Below, one piece after another: positions 15,924-25,146 of a stretch of 52,315 nucleotides of DNA (position 1 is its first letter; every line of letters begins with the position of its first letter). The position numbers and the translations under genes were made by a program. Below the pieces are notes generated by a model that was not told the origin of the DNA, did no database searches, and was given only the letters and a program-made list of their open reading frames with translations. The DNA is from Chloroflexota bacterium (GTDB lineage Bacteria; Chloroflexota; Anaerolineae; Promineifilales; Promineifilaceae): assembly GCA_013112725.1 (NCBI GenBank), contig JABFFZ010000033.1, positions 1 to 52,315 of the forward strand, given 5' to 3'.

Positions 15924-18745
15924 AGATTTTGCACCAGGGAAAGGGCCTCTGCTGCCGTCAGGCGTTGGCCTTGTTCCCGATAAGCGGCAAAGGATTCAGC
16001 TCCTAACTGCTGCTGCAATTCGCGGCTGATGTCGTCAAAATGGCGTTGGTTGGTGGGTGGCAGCGGCGCGCCCAACTGGCGGCGTAACGTCTCCTGGACG
16101 CCAACCAGGCGGGCTGCCGTTTCCCACTCTTCTTTCAGATGATGGAGCGTTAACAGCCCTAAAAAGGCCCAGGCGATGCCGTCTTGGTGGCCCAGAGTCA
16201 CATTCAACTGCACACTTTCCAACAGCATCTCCCTGGCTGTTTCCAGCCGGCTCTGGTCAAGCAAGAGGGCGCTGTAGCTGTTAAGAATCATCGCCAGGTT
16301 GGTTTGCAGGTTTAGCTGGCGAGATAACACCAGCCCTTCCTGGTAATACCGTTCCGCTTCGTCCAGGCGACCCAGGTATTGGGTGGCCATACCCAGATTG
16401 AGCAGGGCGATGGAGCTGATGTGTGGCGAGTCTAACTCTTGCGCCAGCGCCAGACATTCGGCAAACAACGGCTGTGCCTGATCAGCGTGCCCCTGATCCA
16501 GATATAACATGCCCAATTCGTTCAGCGTGCGCCCCAAATCTTGTTTGTTCCCTGTCTGGCGGATGTTGTGCGCACTTTCGGTCAACCAGTTTTCGGCTTC
16601 GGTGTAGTCGCGGCGCAGGCGGGCCAACATGCCAGCGTAGGTCAGCGCCCGGCTGGTGGCGGCGGCCGGCAGGCCGGGCATTGCCAATATCTGGCGCAGC
16701 CAGGCGCCGCCTTCGACGGGGCGGTAACGCAGCCACCAGTAACGCCCCAACCCCGCGCCCAGGCGCACGGCCGTGTCCCCATTCCCGTGCGCGATCACCC
16801 ATCCCATCGCCGCCTGCACATTGTCATATTCCAGTTCCAGCGTCTCCAGCCAGGTTTGCTGCTCTGGGCCGATCAGGTGGCTGGCGGCGGTTTCTACCAG
16901 CGTCAGATAATAGGCAACCAGGCGTGTCGTGGCTGTCTGGTTGGCCTCAGGTGTCAATTGACTGGCGGTATATTGGCGCAGCAGTTCATGGATGTCATAA
17001 CGGCCGTTGCGCAGCCGACGCACCAACGATTTATCCAACAAAGCGGACAGCGTGTGCAGGTCAGCGCCCGCCACCTGCTCTGCCGCTTCACGGCTAAAAC
17101 CGCCCACAAACAGGGACAGGCAGCCAAACGCTGCCTGTTCGGCCGGCGTCAACATCTGCCAGGTCTGGTTAAAAACGGCGCGCAGACTGCGGTGACGTTC
17201 CGGTATGTTTTGATGGGCGCTGGTGAGAAAATCCAGATTTTTGGCGATCTCCGCGCCAATTTCGGCGCAGCTGAGCAACCGAATCCAAGGGGCGGCCAGT
17301 TCCAGGCCCAGAGGCATGCCGTCCACTAACTGGCAGATACGGCCAATGGCCTGCCAGTCAGCCGCGTCTGGAGCAAAGCGGAGGTTGTGCCGTTGCGCGG
17401 CCTGTACAAACAGGGTGGCGGCGCTATTGGCGGCAATGGCTTGGGCGTCTGCCGTATCGGGCAGCGGTAAACCTTGTAGGGGAAAAACCCACTCTTCTTG
17501 TAAGCGCAGGCGGTGGCGTGAGGTGACGAGCAGTTTGACTTGCGGCGCGGCGGCTAATAGTTCGGCCAGAAACGCGACCCGCTCGCCCAGTTGTTCGGCA
17601 TTGTCCAGTAGCAGCAGCACGGTTTTGTCTGCCAGGTATTGTTGTAATTGGGTCTGGCGCGGCGCGGCGCCGGTAAAGGTGAAATCCAACCCCTGGGCAA
17701 TGGCCGAGGGGAGCAGGGTGGGGTCGGTCACGGCCGTGAGCGGCACAAAGGCTACCCCATCGGCAAAAACGGTGGCGTGCCCCATGGCGGCCTGCAAGGC
17801 CAGGCGGGTCTTGCCGGTACCGCCCGGCCCAGTAATGGTGATCAGTCGGCAGTGGCGGTCGGCCAGCCATTCGGCCAGTTTGGCCAATTCGGCTTCCCGG
17901 CCGACAAAGGGGGTGGGTTGGGGCGGTAACTGCGGCGCCTGGCGGGGGGAGGCACGCAGCGGCACGGCCGTTTCTGGCGCAGTGGCGTCTGTTTCTCCCC
18001 CACGAGTGGCCTGCTGCAAAGCGGCGGCATAAACGGCCTGGGTCTCCAGGCCCGGTTCGGCGTCTAGCTCCTGGCGCAGGGCGGCGACGCAGGCCTGGTA
18101 GGCGCGGTGTACGGCCGTCTGGTCGCCCAGTTGCCCATACACCTGCATCAACAGGATGACGGCCGTTTCTGCTAATGGGTCTTCCCGCTGCAGGGTACGG
18201 GCGTACTGGACGGCCGTGGGCAGGTCGCCCAATTCGGCGGCCAGTTGGGCGCAGGTGCGCAGCGCCTCCAGATAGGCATCGTGCAGCCTTTCCCGCAGGG
18301 GAATCAGCCAGTCGTCGTAAATGCCGGGCAGCAGGGGGCCTTTGTAGAGGGTGACGGCCGTGCCCCACGCCGCTAACTGCGTCTGGGGATTGGCGGCCTG
18401 CCGCCCTGCCGCCAACGCCTGCTCAAAGTCGGCCACGTCCAGCGTAAAGTTGGCATCGGCGCGCCATTGAACTGTATGCGTGTCAAACCAGACAAAATGG
18501 TCGGCGTCTGGCAGGTGGCGGCGCAGCGTGTACAGCAAATTTCGCAGATTGGTACGCGCCTGTTCTTCGGCGGAATCAGGCCAGAAGGTATAGGCCAGTT
18601 GTTGCCGGGAGATGGGCGTTTGCCGGTGCAGCAGCAGATAGGCCAGCAAACTTTGTGGCCGTTCCGCATTCAAGGTGGTGATGGGTTGCGCCCCCTGCCG
18701 GAGAGAAAAGCTGCCTAATAAACCTATTGCCAGTGATCGGTTCAA
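15920..18745 (-). CDS. BTAD / NB-ARC / TPR transcriptional regulator (SARP-like)
   Basis: This 941-residue cytoplasmic regulator is of the AfsR/SARP type. About residues 5-95 form a winged-helix DNA-binding domain ([39 protein letters not shown]). About 100-245 are the BTAD domain. An NB-ARC STAND ATPase follows, with Walker A GPGGTGKT (306-313) and Walker [11 protein letters not shown]. From about 620 there are tetratricopeptide repeats ([35 protein letters not shown]). Such proteins switch on nearby or metabolic genes after an ATP-dependent conformational change. The start is TTG 18745 with an AAAGGGA site; no ATG fits. A divergent small gene begins 75 bases away, a recurring arrangement. 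Target genes are unknown. Confidence 0.9.
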   Translation of the reverse strand: MNRSLAIGLLGSFSLRQGAQPITTLNAERPQSLLAYLLLHRQTPISRQQLAYTFWPDSAEEQARTNLRNLLYTLRRHLPDADHFVWFDTHTVQWRADANFTLDVADFEQALAAGRQAANPQTQLAAWGTAVTLYKGPLLPGIYDDWLIPLRERLHDAYLEALRTCAQLAAELGDLPTAVQYARTLQREDPLAETAVILLMQVYGQLGDQTAVHRAYQACVAALRQELDAEPGLETQAVYAAALQQATRGGETDATAPETAVPLRASPRQAPQLPPQPTPFVGREAELAKLAEWLADRHCRLITITGPGGTGKTRLALQAAMGHATVFADGVAFVPLTAVTDPTLLPSAIAQGLDFTFTGAAPRQTQLQQYLADKTVLLLLDNAEQLGERVAFLAELLAAAPQVKLLVTSRHRLRLQEEWVFPLQGLPLPDTADAQAIAANSAATLFVQAAQRHNLRFAPDAADWQAIGRICQLVDGMPLGLELAAPWIRLLSCAEIGAEIAKNLDFLTSAHQNIPERHRSLRAVFNQTWQMLTPAEQAAFGCLSLFVGGFSREAAEQVAGADLHTLSALLDKSLVRRLRNGRYDIHELLRQYTASQLTPEANQTATTRLVAYYLTLVETAASHLIGPEQQTWLETLELEYDNVQAAMGWVIAHGNGDTAVRLGAGLGRYWWLRYRPVEGGAWLRQILAMPGLPAAATSRALTYAGMLARLRRDYTEAENWLTESAHNIRQTGNKQDLGRTLNELGMLYLDQGHADQAQPLFAECLALAQELDSPHISSIALLNLGMATQYLGRLDEAERYYQEGLVLSRQLNLQTNLAMILNSYSALLLDQSRLETAREMLLESVQLNVTLGHQDGIAWAFLGLLTLHHLKEEWETAARLVGVQETLRRQLGAPLPPTNQRHFDDISRELQQQLGAESFAAYREQGQRLTAAEALSLVQNL

Positions 18746-18819
18746 CGTTTATCCCTTTCAAACGGTTTTCAAACGGCGGATTTTTTATGATGCCGCCCAT
18801 CAACCCAATTGAGGATGGT

Positions 18820-19053
18820 ATGAGCGATGAATTAGAAACACCCCCACAGCTTTTTGTTTTAAGACTCTGGCAGACGTTGCTGCCTGACGGCCGTAGGGAG
18901 TGGCGCGGCCGATTGCACCATGCCCAGACAAACGAAACCCGTTATTTCCGCGATTGGCCGGCTCTTATCCCGTCTTTGTTAGCCATGCTGCCCCCGGCCG
19001 ACCAACCGCCCGATGAGTTAACCCGGCGCGAACCGCCGGAACAGGCAACATGA
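18820..19053 (+). CDS. Small protein divergent from the BTAD regulator
   Basis: The protein is 77 residues from ATG 18820, chosen because GAGGA precedes it; an in-frame ATG at 18787 is an alternative. The core reads FVLRLWQTLLPDGRREWRGRL, then HHAQTNETRYFRDWPALIPSLLAML. The pattern of two short strands, W-R-G-x-hydrophobic, and a YFRDWP helix is familiar from small proteins next to BTAD/SARP regulators in Chloroflexota, but I know of no assigned function. It has no signal peptide or membrane segment. Its position suggests a partner or target of the regulator; that is inference. Confidence 0.65.
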   Translation: MSDELETPPQLFVLRLWQTLLPDGRREWRGRLHHAQTNETRYFRDWPALIPSLLAMLPPADQPPDELTRREPPEQAT

Positions 19054-19119
19054 TCGAAAAATCGTGTATGCCTGCACATTATATCTTATTACTCTTTGGG
19101 AATTCAGGGGTGATAAGCC

Positions 19120-19292
19120 GTGACGTGTGACGTGTGACATGTGAGGGTCTGCCGGTCACGCATCGCTCGTCACGCATCACTCGTCACGCATCACTCGTCA
19201 CGCATCACTCGTCACGCATCACTCGTCATGCATCACTCGTCACGCATCACTCGTCACGCATCACTCGTCACGCATCACTCGTCACGCATCAC
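19120..19292. repeat. 14-bp tandem repeat (about 9.7 copies) with a complementary left arm
   Basis: CACGCATCACTCGT is repeated head to tail from 19157 to 19292, with single changes in copies 1 and 6. A left arm at 19120-19145 (TGACGTGTGACGTGTGACATG) is imperfectly complementary, so the block can fold back. The same word recurs at 44640-44703 and, as a variant, at 50845-50933. It fills most of the gap before the HtrA-like gene and contains no gene. Confidence 0.85.
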
Positions 19293-19343
19293 GGCCTGTT
19301 AACCTTCTGAGTTCCCAAAGAGCCAAAAAAAGGAAATTAAACC

Positions 19344-21266
19344 ATGAATCACCTGTTGACCCACAAAAACAAAATAGTTTTCTTCGTTTTGCTGCTGCTG
19401 TTGGCTGCTTGTGGCGGTGGCGGCAGTGAAGCCCAAATCAGCAAAGTGACGCTGGCGAAAGACGAAAGTGGCAGCCGAGGCACCACCGTTTTTACGCCGG
19501 CAGACACTTTTTATTTGATCGTGGAGGCCACTGGCCCGGAAAATACGCGCGTGAAGGCTACCTGGACGGCCGTGAATGCCGCCAACGTAGACCCCAATTA
19601 CCTGATTGACGAGGTGGAACAGACCATCAGCGGTGACAACACCGTGACCTTTGATCTGGTCAGTGACACCCCCTGGCCCACCGGCGATTACAAAGTGGAT
19701 TTGAGCCTGAATGGGGAACCGTTCCAGAGCGTCGCTTTCCGGGTGCAGGCGCCCATGGGGCAAAACAGCGATCCGGCTATCACCAGCAATGATGCCAGCA
19801 ATGAGACCCCGGCCACGCCGGAAATGGCCGGCCCCATCACCAGCCTGGATGCCGTCAAAAGCGCCACCGTGCAGATTGAAGCGCAAGGTACTTTTATAGA
19901 CCCGGAAGTGGGCACCCTCTACAACGTCGCTGGGCGTGGCTCCGGCTTTATTATTCACCCCAGTGGCATTGCCGTTACCAATAATCATGTGGTTACGGGG
20001 GCGGCGCTGCTGAAGGTGTGGGTGGGCGGTGAATCTACGCCGCGCAATGCCCGCGTCTTGGGCGCGTCTGAGTGCGCGGACCTGGCGGTGATTGATATTG
20101 ACGGCGACAATTTCCCCTACATGGCCTGGTATGACGGCGACGCCAGCGTGGGGCTGGATATTTATGCCGCCGGTTTCCCGCTGGGCAACCCGGAATATAC
20201 GCTGACGCGGGGCATCATCTCTAAAGCGCGGGCCGGCGGCGAGACCAGTTGGGCGTCCATAGATGGGGCGTTGGAACATGATGCGACGATCAACCCCGGT
20301 AACTCTGGTGGACCGCTGGTGACGACCGACGGCCGTGTGGTGGCAGTGAATTACGCGGGCCGTTCTGACACTAACCAATACTTTGCCATTGCGCAGTCTC
20401 AGGCGCTGCCGGTCATTGAAAAATTGCGCCAGGGTGAGGATTATCTCTCCATTGGCATCAACGGTAGCGCCGTGAATGATGGGCAGGGTCTCTCTGGCAT
20501 TTGGGTTTCCTCTGTGAAATCTGGCTCACCGGCGGAAGAAGCCGGTATCCGCGGCGGCGACATTATCCTCAGCCTGGAAGACTTGATCCTGGCGGTGGAT
20601 GGCACCATGTCCGATTACTGCGACATTCTGCGTTCCCGGAACATGACGGACAAGATGGCGGTGGAAGTGCTGCGTTTTAGTTCTCAGGAGGTGCTGAAGG
20701 GGCAGTTGAACGGCCGTGTCCTGGAACAAACCTTCTCTTTTGCCCAAACGTTGCAGGAAGAGGCTGCCAATACCAACAGCAGCAATAACACGGCCGGCAC
20801 TACCTACAACAATTACATGACCGTCTCTGATGACTCCGGCGCATTGATGATGGATGTGCCCACCGGTTGGAGTGATGTGGACGGCCGTGCCTGGGAACTG
20901 GAAGGCGAGACCATTGGCTTCTCCCTCATTGCCGCCCCCAATATCAACGACTTCTACAACTCCTGGGGCACACCTGGCGTCTTTTTTGGCGCGACCGATC
21001 AGTTCGACGTGACGGTTAATGAACTGCTAGACATCTTCGATTTTAGCGGCGATTGTAGCTACAGCGGGCGGACGGAATATGATGACGGCGCGTACAGCGG
21101 TAACTATGATGTCTGGCTAGACTGCGGCGGCACCGGCACTTTGCTGGTAGTGCTGGCGGCCGAACCGGCCGATGGCAGTTACCAGACATTGGTCATGGTT
21201 CAGGTGGTAAGCGATGCTGACCTGGACGCACTTGACAAAATCCTGGCGACCTTTGTGGTGCAGTAG
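19344..21266 (+). CDS. HtrA/DegP-like serine protease lipoprotein
   Basis: The 640-residue exported protease is anchored by a lipoprotein signal (FFVLLLLLAACGG, lipid-modified Cys23). About 35-135 is an unrecognised beta-rich domain (TADTFYLIVEATGP-like strand, WPTGDYKVDLSLNGE). A trypsin-like domain follows with the triad H215 (TNNHVVTG), D246 (ADLAVIDID) and S321 (NPGNSGGPL). A PDZ domain lies at about 365-450 (IWVSSVKSGSPAEEAGIRGGDIIL). The C-terminal 140 residues are unique to me. Members of the family degrade or refold damaged envelope proteins. The ATG has an AGGAAA site. The extra N- and C-terminal domains are unusual for HtrA and may bind substrate or the envelope. Confidence 0.88.
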   Translation: MNHLLTHKNKIVFFVLLLLLAACGGGGSEAQISKVTLAKDESGSRGTTVFTPADTFYLIVEATGPENTRVKATWTAVNAANVDPNYLIDEVEQTISGDNTVTFDLVSDTPWPTGDYKVDLSLNGEPFQSVAFRVQAPMGQNSDPAITSNDASNETPATPEMAGPITSLDAVKSATVQIEAQGTFIDPEVGTLYNVAGRGSGFIIHPSGIAVTNNHVVTGAALLKVWVGGESTPRNARVLGASECADLAVIDIDGDNFPYMAWYDGDASVGLDIYAAGFPLGNPEYTLTRGIISKARAGGETSWASIDGALEHDATINPGNSGGPLVTTDGRVVAVNYAGRSDTNQYFAIAQSQALPVIEKLRQGEDYLSIGINGSAVNDGQGLSGIWVSSVKSGSPAEEAGIRGGDIILSLEDLILAVDGTMSDYCDILRSRNMTDKMAVEVLRFSSQEVLKGQLNGRVLEQTFSFAQTLQEEAANTNSSNNTAGTTYNNYMTVSDDSGALMMDVPTGWSDVDGRAWELEGETIGFSLIAAPNINDFYNSWGTPGVFFGATDQFDVTVNELLDIFDFSGDCSYSGRTEYDDGAYSGNYDVWLDCGGTGTLLVVLAAEPADGSYQTLVMVQVVSDADLDALDKILATFVVQ

Positions 21267-21275
21267 ATAGCAGGT

Positions 21276-21321
21276 GGCAGGTAGCAAGGGGCAGGTAATG
21301 GCTTGCCACTTGCTACCTGCC
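21276..21321. repeat. Intergenic hairpin from repeated GGCAGGTAGCAAG words
   Basis: GGCAGGTAGCAAG (21276-21288) pairs perfectly over 13 bp with CTTGCTACCTGCC (21309-21321). Related words (GCAGGTGGCAGG, GGGCAGGTAATGG) surround the stem. It lies just after the HtrA-like gene stop and before the fhaA-like promoter. Confidence 0.65.
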
Positions 21322-21367
21322 GCTGGCAACCGTAAATTTACGTTCATATAGCGTAGTGCAATCGGCG

Positions 21368-21396
21368 TTGACGAAGGGTGGGAGCAACTCTATAAT
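21368..21396 (+). promoter_or_regulatory. Strong sigma-70-type promoter driving the FHA pair (leaderless)
   Basis: TTGACG (21368-21373), a 17-base spacer and a perfect TATAAT (21391-21396). The expected start of transcription falls only a few bases before ATG 21407, so the mRNA would be almost leaderless. This argues against the upstream in-frame ATGs at 21356 and 21395. Confidence 0.75.
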
Positions 21397-21406
21397 GCCG
21401 CCGATT

Positions 21407-22201
21407 ATGGCAAAAAAGACGCCCATTTCCCGGTTTGAAAGTCTGGCACAAGAGTTAATTGAAGGGTCGTTGGGGCGGCTGCTTGGCGGCAGCGTCACGC
21501 CGGCCGATATTGCTGCCCGCCTGACGCGCGTGCTGGAAGACAGCGCCATGAATGGGACGGTAGCGGATACCTACCACGTCCACTTGCATCCCCTTGATTT
21601 AGACACAGTCGTCGCCACCTATCCGCATCTGGAAACGGAGTTACAGACGCTTATTTTGCATCTGGCGCAGCAGGATAATTTGCGGCTGCTGGCCAGCCCG
21701 CATGTGATTTTGGCGGCGGATGAGGCGATGAAACGGCATGAGGTGGGGGTGCGGGCGATGCGCCAGCGCCGGGAACAAGAGACCACCCAATTGCGCCCAG
21801 AAAATGCGGTAACGGCCGAGGTGATGCAGGCGATTCAGGTGTTGGATGCGTATCTGATTGTAGACGGCCGTCACCATATCCCCCTCGATAAACCGATTAT
21901 GACCATTGGCCGCCGCGCCGACAATGACGTGGTGCTGGATGCCGTCACCGTCAGCCGCCGCCATGCGCAACTGCGCTGGCGCTATGGTCATTTTGTGTTG
22001 TATGACCTCAGCCAGCGGCACGGCCGTACCACCGTCAATAACCAGCCGGTGGCCGAATGTGTGCTGCAACCCGGCGACATCATCACCTTGAGCCAGGTCA
22101 AGCTGCTATATGCCGAAGGGCAGACCACCCCCAAACGGGGTGGGCATCATGCCGACAACGCCGATACCCAGGTGATGCCGCCATCCCCTGAGGAGTCATA
22201 A
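21407..22201 (+). CDS. FhaA-like protein (DUF3662 plus FHA domain)
   Basis: The protein is 264 residues from ATG 21407, chosen because the promoter -10 box overlaps the upstream ATG codons. The N-terminal domain (about 8-130; SRFESLAQELIEGSLGRLLG, ADIAARLTRVLED, TYHVHLHPLDLD) is the DUF3662/FhaA-N fold. About 165-245 form an FHA phosphothreonine-binding domain with MTIGRRADNDVVLD, SRRHAQLRW and the loop LSQRHGRTTVNNQPV. In actinobacteria and Chloroflexota such proteins bind phosphorylated partners of Ser/Thr kinases in cell-wall and division control. No kinase gene is linked here. Its stop overlaps the start of the next FHA gene (TAATG). Confidence 0.85.
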   Translation: MAKKTPISRFESLAQELIEGSLGRLLGGSVTPADIAARLTRVLEDSAMNGTVADTYHVHLHPLDLDTVVATYPHLETELQTLILHLAQQDNLRLLASPHVILAADEAMKRHEVGVRAMRQRREQETTQLRPENAVTAEVMQAIQVLDAYLIVDGRHHIPLDKPIMTIGRRADNDVVLDAVTVSRRHAQLRWRYGHFVLYDLSQRHGRTTVNNQPVAECVLQPGDIITLSQVKLLYAEGQTTPKRGGHHADNADTQVMPPSPEES

Positions 22202-22635
22202 TGGATCTGGCGGTCTTGTTATTGGGGTTACGGATGATTAGCGCCCTGCTGTTGGTAGGGTTTGTGGCGTTGCTTGCCTGGTTTATTTACCGGGACATGC
22301 GGCTGACGGCGGCGTCATTGGCGGCGGAGGGACGGCCGTCTGGTGTGCTGCGCGTCATTGCCAATGAAAGTGGTGAAGTGGCCCCCGACACCCTCTTTCC
22401 GCTGCTGCCTGTGACCAGCATTGGCCGGGCCAGCAGCAATACCATTGTGCTTTCCGATGGTTTTACCTCGTCAGAACATGTGCTGATTACGCGGCGCAAT
22501 GGGCAGTGGTGGCTGCAAGACCAGGGCAGCCGCAATGGCACTTATTTGAACGAGACGCCGGTGGTGGGTACGGCCGTTGTCAGCCCCGGCGACATCATCA
22601 CCGTCGGCGGCACCCGCCTAAAAATTGAGTTTTAA
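22201..22635 (+). CDS. FhaB-like membrane protein with FHA domain
   Basis: The 144-residue protein has one N-terminal transmembrane helix (about 5-29, LLLGLRMISALLLVGFVALL), a short linker, and a cytoplasmic FHA domain. The FHA domain has TSIGRASSNTIVL, SSEHVLITRRNGQWW and DQGSRNGTYLN, holding the canonical Arg, Ser-x-x-His and Asn residues for binding phosphothreonine. It is translationally coupled to the preceding FhaA-like gene by a one-base overlap. The two probably act together as readers of Ser/Thr phosphorylation at the membrane. The rodA/pbp/pknB genes that often follow fhaB are missing, and a convergent aminotransferase gene overlaps the 3' end by four bases. Confidence 0.87.
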   Translation: MDLAVLLLGLRMISALLLVGFVALLAWFIYRDMRLTAASLAAEGRPSGVLRVIANESGEVAPDTLFPLLPVTSIGRASSNTIVLSDGFTSSEHVLITRRNGQWWLQDQGSRNGTYLNETPVVGTAVVSPGDIITVGGTRLKIEF

Positions 22636-23822
22636 GATTGGTTCAACCTTTGAGATTGAACCAATCTTTTCGCCAGCATTCGGGCCGCTTCTTCTAAAGT
22701 TTCGCGTTTTTTGGGAAAGGCAAAACGCACCAACCCGTCACCAAATCCGGGCAAGGAATAAAAGCTGTCGCCGGGTACAACGGCCACGCCCACTTCGGTG
22801 GTAAGCCAGCGGGCAAAGGCCATCGGTGGCAACTGCGCTTGGGGGATGGGCAGCTGGCGGTAATCGGCCATGATGTAATAAGCGCCCTGGGGTGGGGTGG
22901 CCTGAAAGCCGGTGTCAAGCAAAATTTCCATCATCAGGGCGCGGCGTTCGTGGTAGGCGGCGGTGCTGGCTTCGTAGAAGGTGGCGGGCAGGTTGAGGGC
23001 GGCTACACCCGCTGCTTGCAGGGGGGTGGGGGCGCAAAGGGAGGTGAAGTCGTGCAACGGCCGTATCGCCGCCATCAGTTCATCCGGGGCCACCACATAC
23101 CCCAACCGCCAGCCGGTGACGGCAAACGTCTTGCCCAGGCCACTGATGGTGATGGTGCAGTCGCGCAGGGCGGGCAGGCTGCCGGGGGAGAGATGGCTAC
23201 GGCCGTCGTACAAAATGCGGTCATAAATCTCATCCGTAATCAACACCAGGTCGTGTTTCAATACCACATCGGTGATAGCCTGCAACTCGGCGGCGTCCCA
23301 GACGCGGCCGGTGGGGTTGTGCGGCGTGTTCAGCAGCAGGGCGCGGGTGTGAGGGGTGACGGCCGTGGCCAGCATCTCCGGCGTGATGCGATAATCGGGG
23401 GGGGTGAGGGGGATGGCCACGGGCACGGCCGAGGCCATAATGGCCGCCGGCCGAAAATTATCGTGCGCCGGTTCCAAGATGATGACCTCATCGCCAGGGT
23501 TCAGCACGGCCATCATGGCAATAACAATTGCCTCGGTGACGCCGCAGGTGACGGTGACGTGCCGGTCGGGGTGAACCGACCAGCCCAACCGCTCACTGTA
23601 CAATTCCGCCAGTTTTTGGCGCAGCGGCGGGTAGCCCCAGGTGATGGTGTATTGGTTCAGGCCATCGCGCACGGCCGTGACTGCCGCCTCCACAATCGCC
23701 TGTTCTGTGCCAAAATCAGGAAACCCCTGGCTGAGGTTAATGGCATTGTGCTGCAAGGCCAGCCGGGTCATATCTCGAATGACGGATTCATGAAATTGGG
23801 TCACACGAAGCGAAGTCTGCAT
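22632..23822 (-). CDS. Class I/II PLP-dependent aminotransferase
   Basis: The 396-residue fold-type I aminotransferase has the PLP-binding Lys231 in ITISGLGKTFAVTGWRLGY. Other landmarks are NLSQGFPDFG near the N-terminus, the NTPHNPTGRVW substrate loop, DEIYDRILYDG (Asp/Tyr contacting PLP) and LVRFAFPKK with the carboxylate-binding Arg. The closest remembered relatives are kynurenine/glutamine or methionine aminotransferases (YbdL/KAT type), whose N-terminus also has SQGFPDF. The reaction would be transamination of a hydrophobic or sulphur amino acid with a 2-oxo acid. Its substrate cannot be fixed from sequence. The VOC-family gene lies five bases upstream on the same strand, likely one transcript. 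Confidence 0.87.
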   Translation of the reverse strand: MQTSLRVTQFHESVIRDMTRLALQHNAINLSQGFPDFGTEQAIVEAAVTAVRDGLNQYTITWGYPPLRQKLAELYSERLGWSVHPDRHVTVTCGVTEAIVIAMMAVLNPGDEVIILEPAHDNFRPAAIMASAVPVAIPLTPPDYRITPEMLATAVTPHTRALLLNTPHNPTGRVWDAAELQAITDVVLKHDLVLITDEIYDRILYDGRSHLSPGSLPALRDCTITISGLGKTFAVTGWRLGYVVAPDELMAAIRPLHDFTSLCAPTPLQAAGVAALNLPATFYEASTAAYHERRALMMEILLDTGFQATPPQGAYYIMADYRQLPIPQAQLPPMAFARWLTTEVGVAVVPGDSFYSLPGFGDGLVRFAFPKKRETLEEAARMLAKRLVQSQRLNQS

Positions 23823-23827
23823 CTCGA

Positions 23828-24211
23828 TTACAAACTGGCAAACAAATCAATCAAATTCCCATCAGGATCAACCACCACCGCATACCGCTGCCCCCAAAAG
23901 GCATCCCAGGGTTCTTTGTGGCTCTGGTAGCCGGTGGCGGTGATGCGCGCATATACCGCATCTACTTCGGCGGCGTTTTCGCATTTGAAGGCCAGCCCCA
24001 GGCGATGGCCGACAGGTTCAGGCCAGTCGTCATTGAAACTTTTGATGAGTTCCAGGGTGTCCCAGGCCAGGCGGAAGCCACCGGGGGTGACGAATTCGAC
24101 GTGTGCTTCATTATCAGATGCAGCGGGAATCTCCAGGCCCAGCAGCCGGTAAAACCGGAGGGCGGCAGCCATGTCTTGCACAATAATGCTGACTAAATCA
24201 GGGGTGGTCAT
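23828..24211 (-). CDS. VOC-family (glyoxalase/bleomycin-resistance fold) protein
   Basis: The 127-residue protein is made of two beta-alpha-beta-beta-beta modules. The first reads VSIIVQDMAAALRFYRLLGLEIP and the second LAFKCENAAEVDAVYARI...AVVVDPDGNLIDLFA. Such proteins are small cytoplasmic metalloenzymes or binding proteins (glyoxalases, dioxygenases, resistance proteins). The first strand has Val where metal-binding members have His, so metal binding is doubtful, while the ending VDPDGNLIDLF is standard. It is followed closely by the aminotransferase. Function is unknown beyond the fold. Confidence 0.82.
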   Translation of the reverse strand: MTTPDLVSIIVQDMAAALRFYRLLGLEIPAASDNEAHVEFVTPGGFRLAWDTLELIKSFNDDWPEPVGHRLGLAFKCENAAEVDAVYARITATGYQSHKEPWDAFWGQRYAVVVDPDGNLIDLFASL

Positions 24212-24314
24212 CGTTTTATTTTTCCTCCTGCATGGTTGTTGTGGTGGGTATGTGCGGTTGGTTGAATGTAACGCGGAGATGGTAGCACGGGTGTTCTATG
24301 CTGTCAAATAGCTG

Positions 24315-24349
24315 CATTTCCCTGGAAACTCCGAGTTTTCAGGGAAATG
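24315..24349 (-). terminator. Hairpin downstream of the phosphatase gene
   Basis: CATTTCCCTG pairs with CAGGGAAATG, and inside it AAACTC pairs with GAGTTT, with one mismatch between and a one-base loop. It begins five bases beyond the phosphatase stop codon on the minus strand. There is no clear U-tract. Confidence 0.55.
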
Positions 24350-24353
24350 AACC

Positions 24354-25067
24354 CTAGATAGTGAGGGTGTGGCGGATGGCGTCTTGTTGACCGGTGGTTA
24401 GCCCCAGCGTGTGAAAGTAATTGGCAAAACTACCATAAGTGAATTGTAGATGGCAGAGCGTGTCGGTGATGGATTCGGGGCGTGATTGGAGGATTTGCTC
24501 GAATAGGGAAGCATCACGGCCGTGCTGCTGTGCTTGCTGGCGATATTGGTGCAGTATGGTTTGTAAATAGTCATAGCTGACGGCGTAGTCGGCGGCGATG
24601 GTTTTGAAGGGGACGCCTACCAGCCCCATGAGCAGGGCGATGAGCAGCCCGGTGCGGTCTTTGCCAATCTGGCAGTGAACGAGCAGTGGGTAGTGGCGGG
24701 GATTGGCAACGGCCGTTAATACCTGGTGGATGGTGGTGTGGCAGTTATCCAGCACGGCCGTATACAGGTGGGTCAGGCTGGCTGGCAATGTGCCCTGAGG
24801 AAAGAGGCTGCGCCAGCCGGCGTAAAAGGGGATGTTCAAATAGGTGATCTGTGGTGACCGGGCAAAAACATTGGGGTACAGCGCCGCTTCTTTGGGATGG
24901 CGCAGGTCTAAAATGGTGCGGATGCCCAAATTGAGGAGGGATTGCTGGTCGTCAGGGGTCAGGGCGTGCAGGCTGTCGGCCCGGTAAAGGGTGTGGTGGC
25001 GGAGCAGACGGCCGTCGCCGGTCATGTAGCCTCCCATCTCGCGCACGTTGTAAGCGCCCTCAAGCAT
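24354..25067 (-). CDS. Tyrosine/dual-specificity protein phosphatase (Y_phosphatase3, IphP-like)
   Basis: The protein is 237 residues from ATG 25067-25065. It begins MLEGAYNVREMGGY, the standard N-terminus of this family (EGAxNxRDxGGY), and carries the P-loop LLVHCQIGKDRTG with the nucleophile Cys132 and Arg138. The Lys and Asp of GKDRTG identify the subgroup that also includes lipid phosphatases. It has no signal peptide, so it is presumably cytoplasmic. The frame stays open up to TTG 25175, but that TTG forms the -35 of a good promoter, so the shorter start is preferred. A likely role is removal of phosphate from tyrosine or from phosphoinositide-like substrates; the target is unknown. Confidence 0.83.
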   Translation of the reverse strand: MLEGAYNVREMGGYMTGDGRLLRHHTLYRADSLHALTPDDQQSLLNLGIRTILDLRHPKEAALYPNVFARSPQITYLNIPFYAGWRSLFPQGTLPASLTHLYTAVLDNCHTTIHQVLTAVANPRHYPLLVHCQIGKDRTGLLIALLMGLVGVPFKTIAADYAVSYDYLQTILHQYRQQAQQHGRDASLFEQILQSRPESITDTLCHLQFTYGSFANYFHTLGLTTGQQDAIRHTLTI

Positions 25068-25146
25068 AATGCGATTACTGGCAAAAGTGGCTGTATGCAG
25101 TTTGTTGCGTTTGCACCTGCTTCTGGTAAAATTCTGGCTGTTCAGG

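Noticed and set aside
19157..19292. CRISPR array
   Set aside because: The 14-bp units are contiguous with no unique spacers and there are no cas genes in the window. The 21-bp array at 41934 is rejected likewise.
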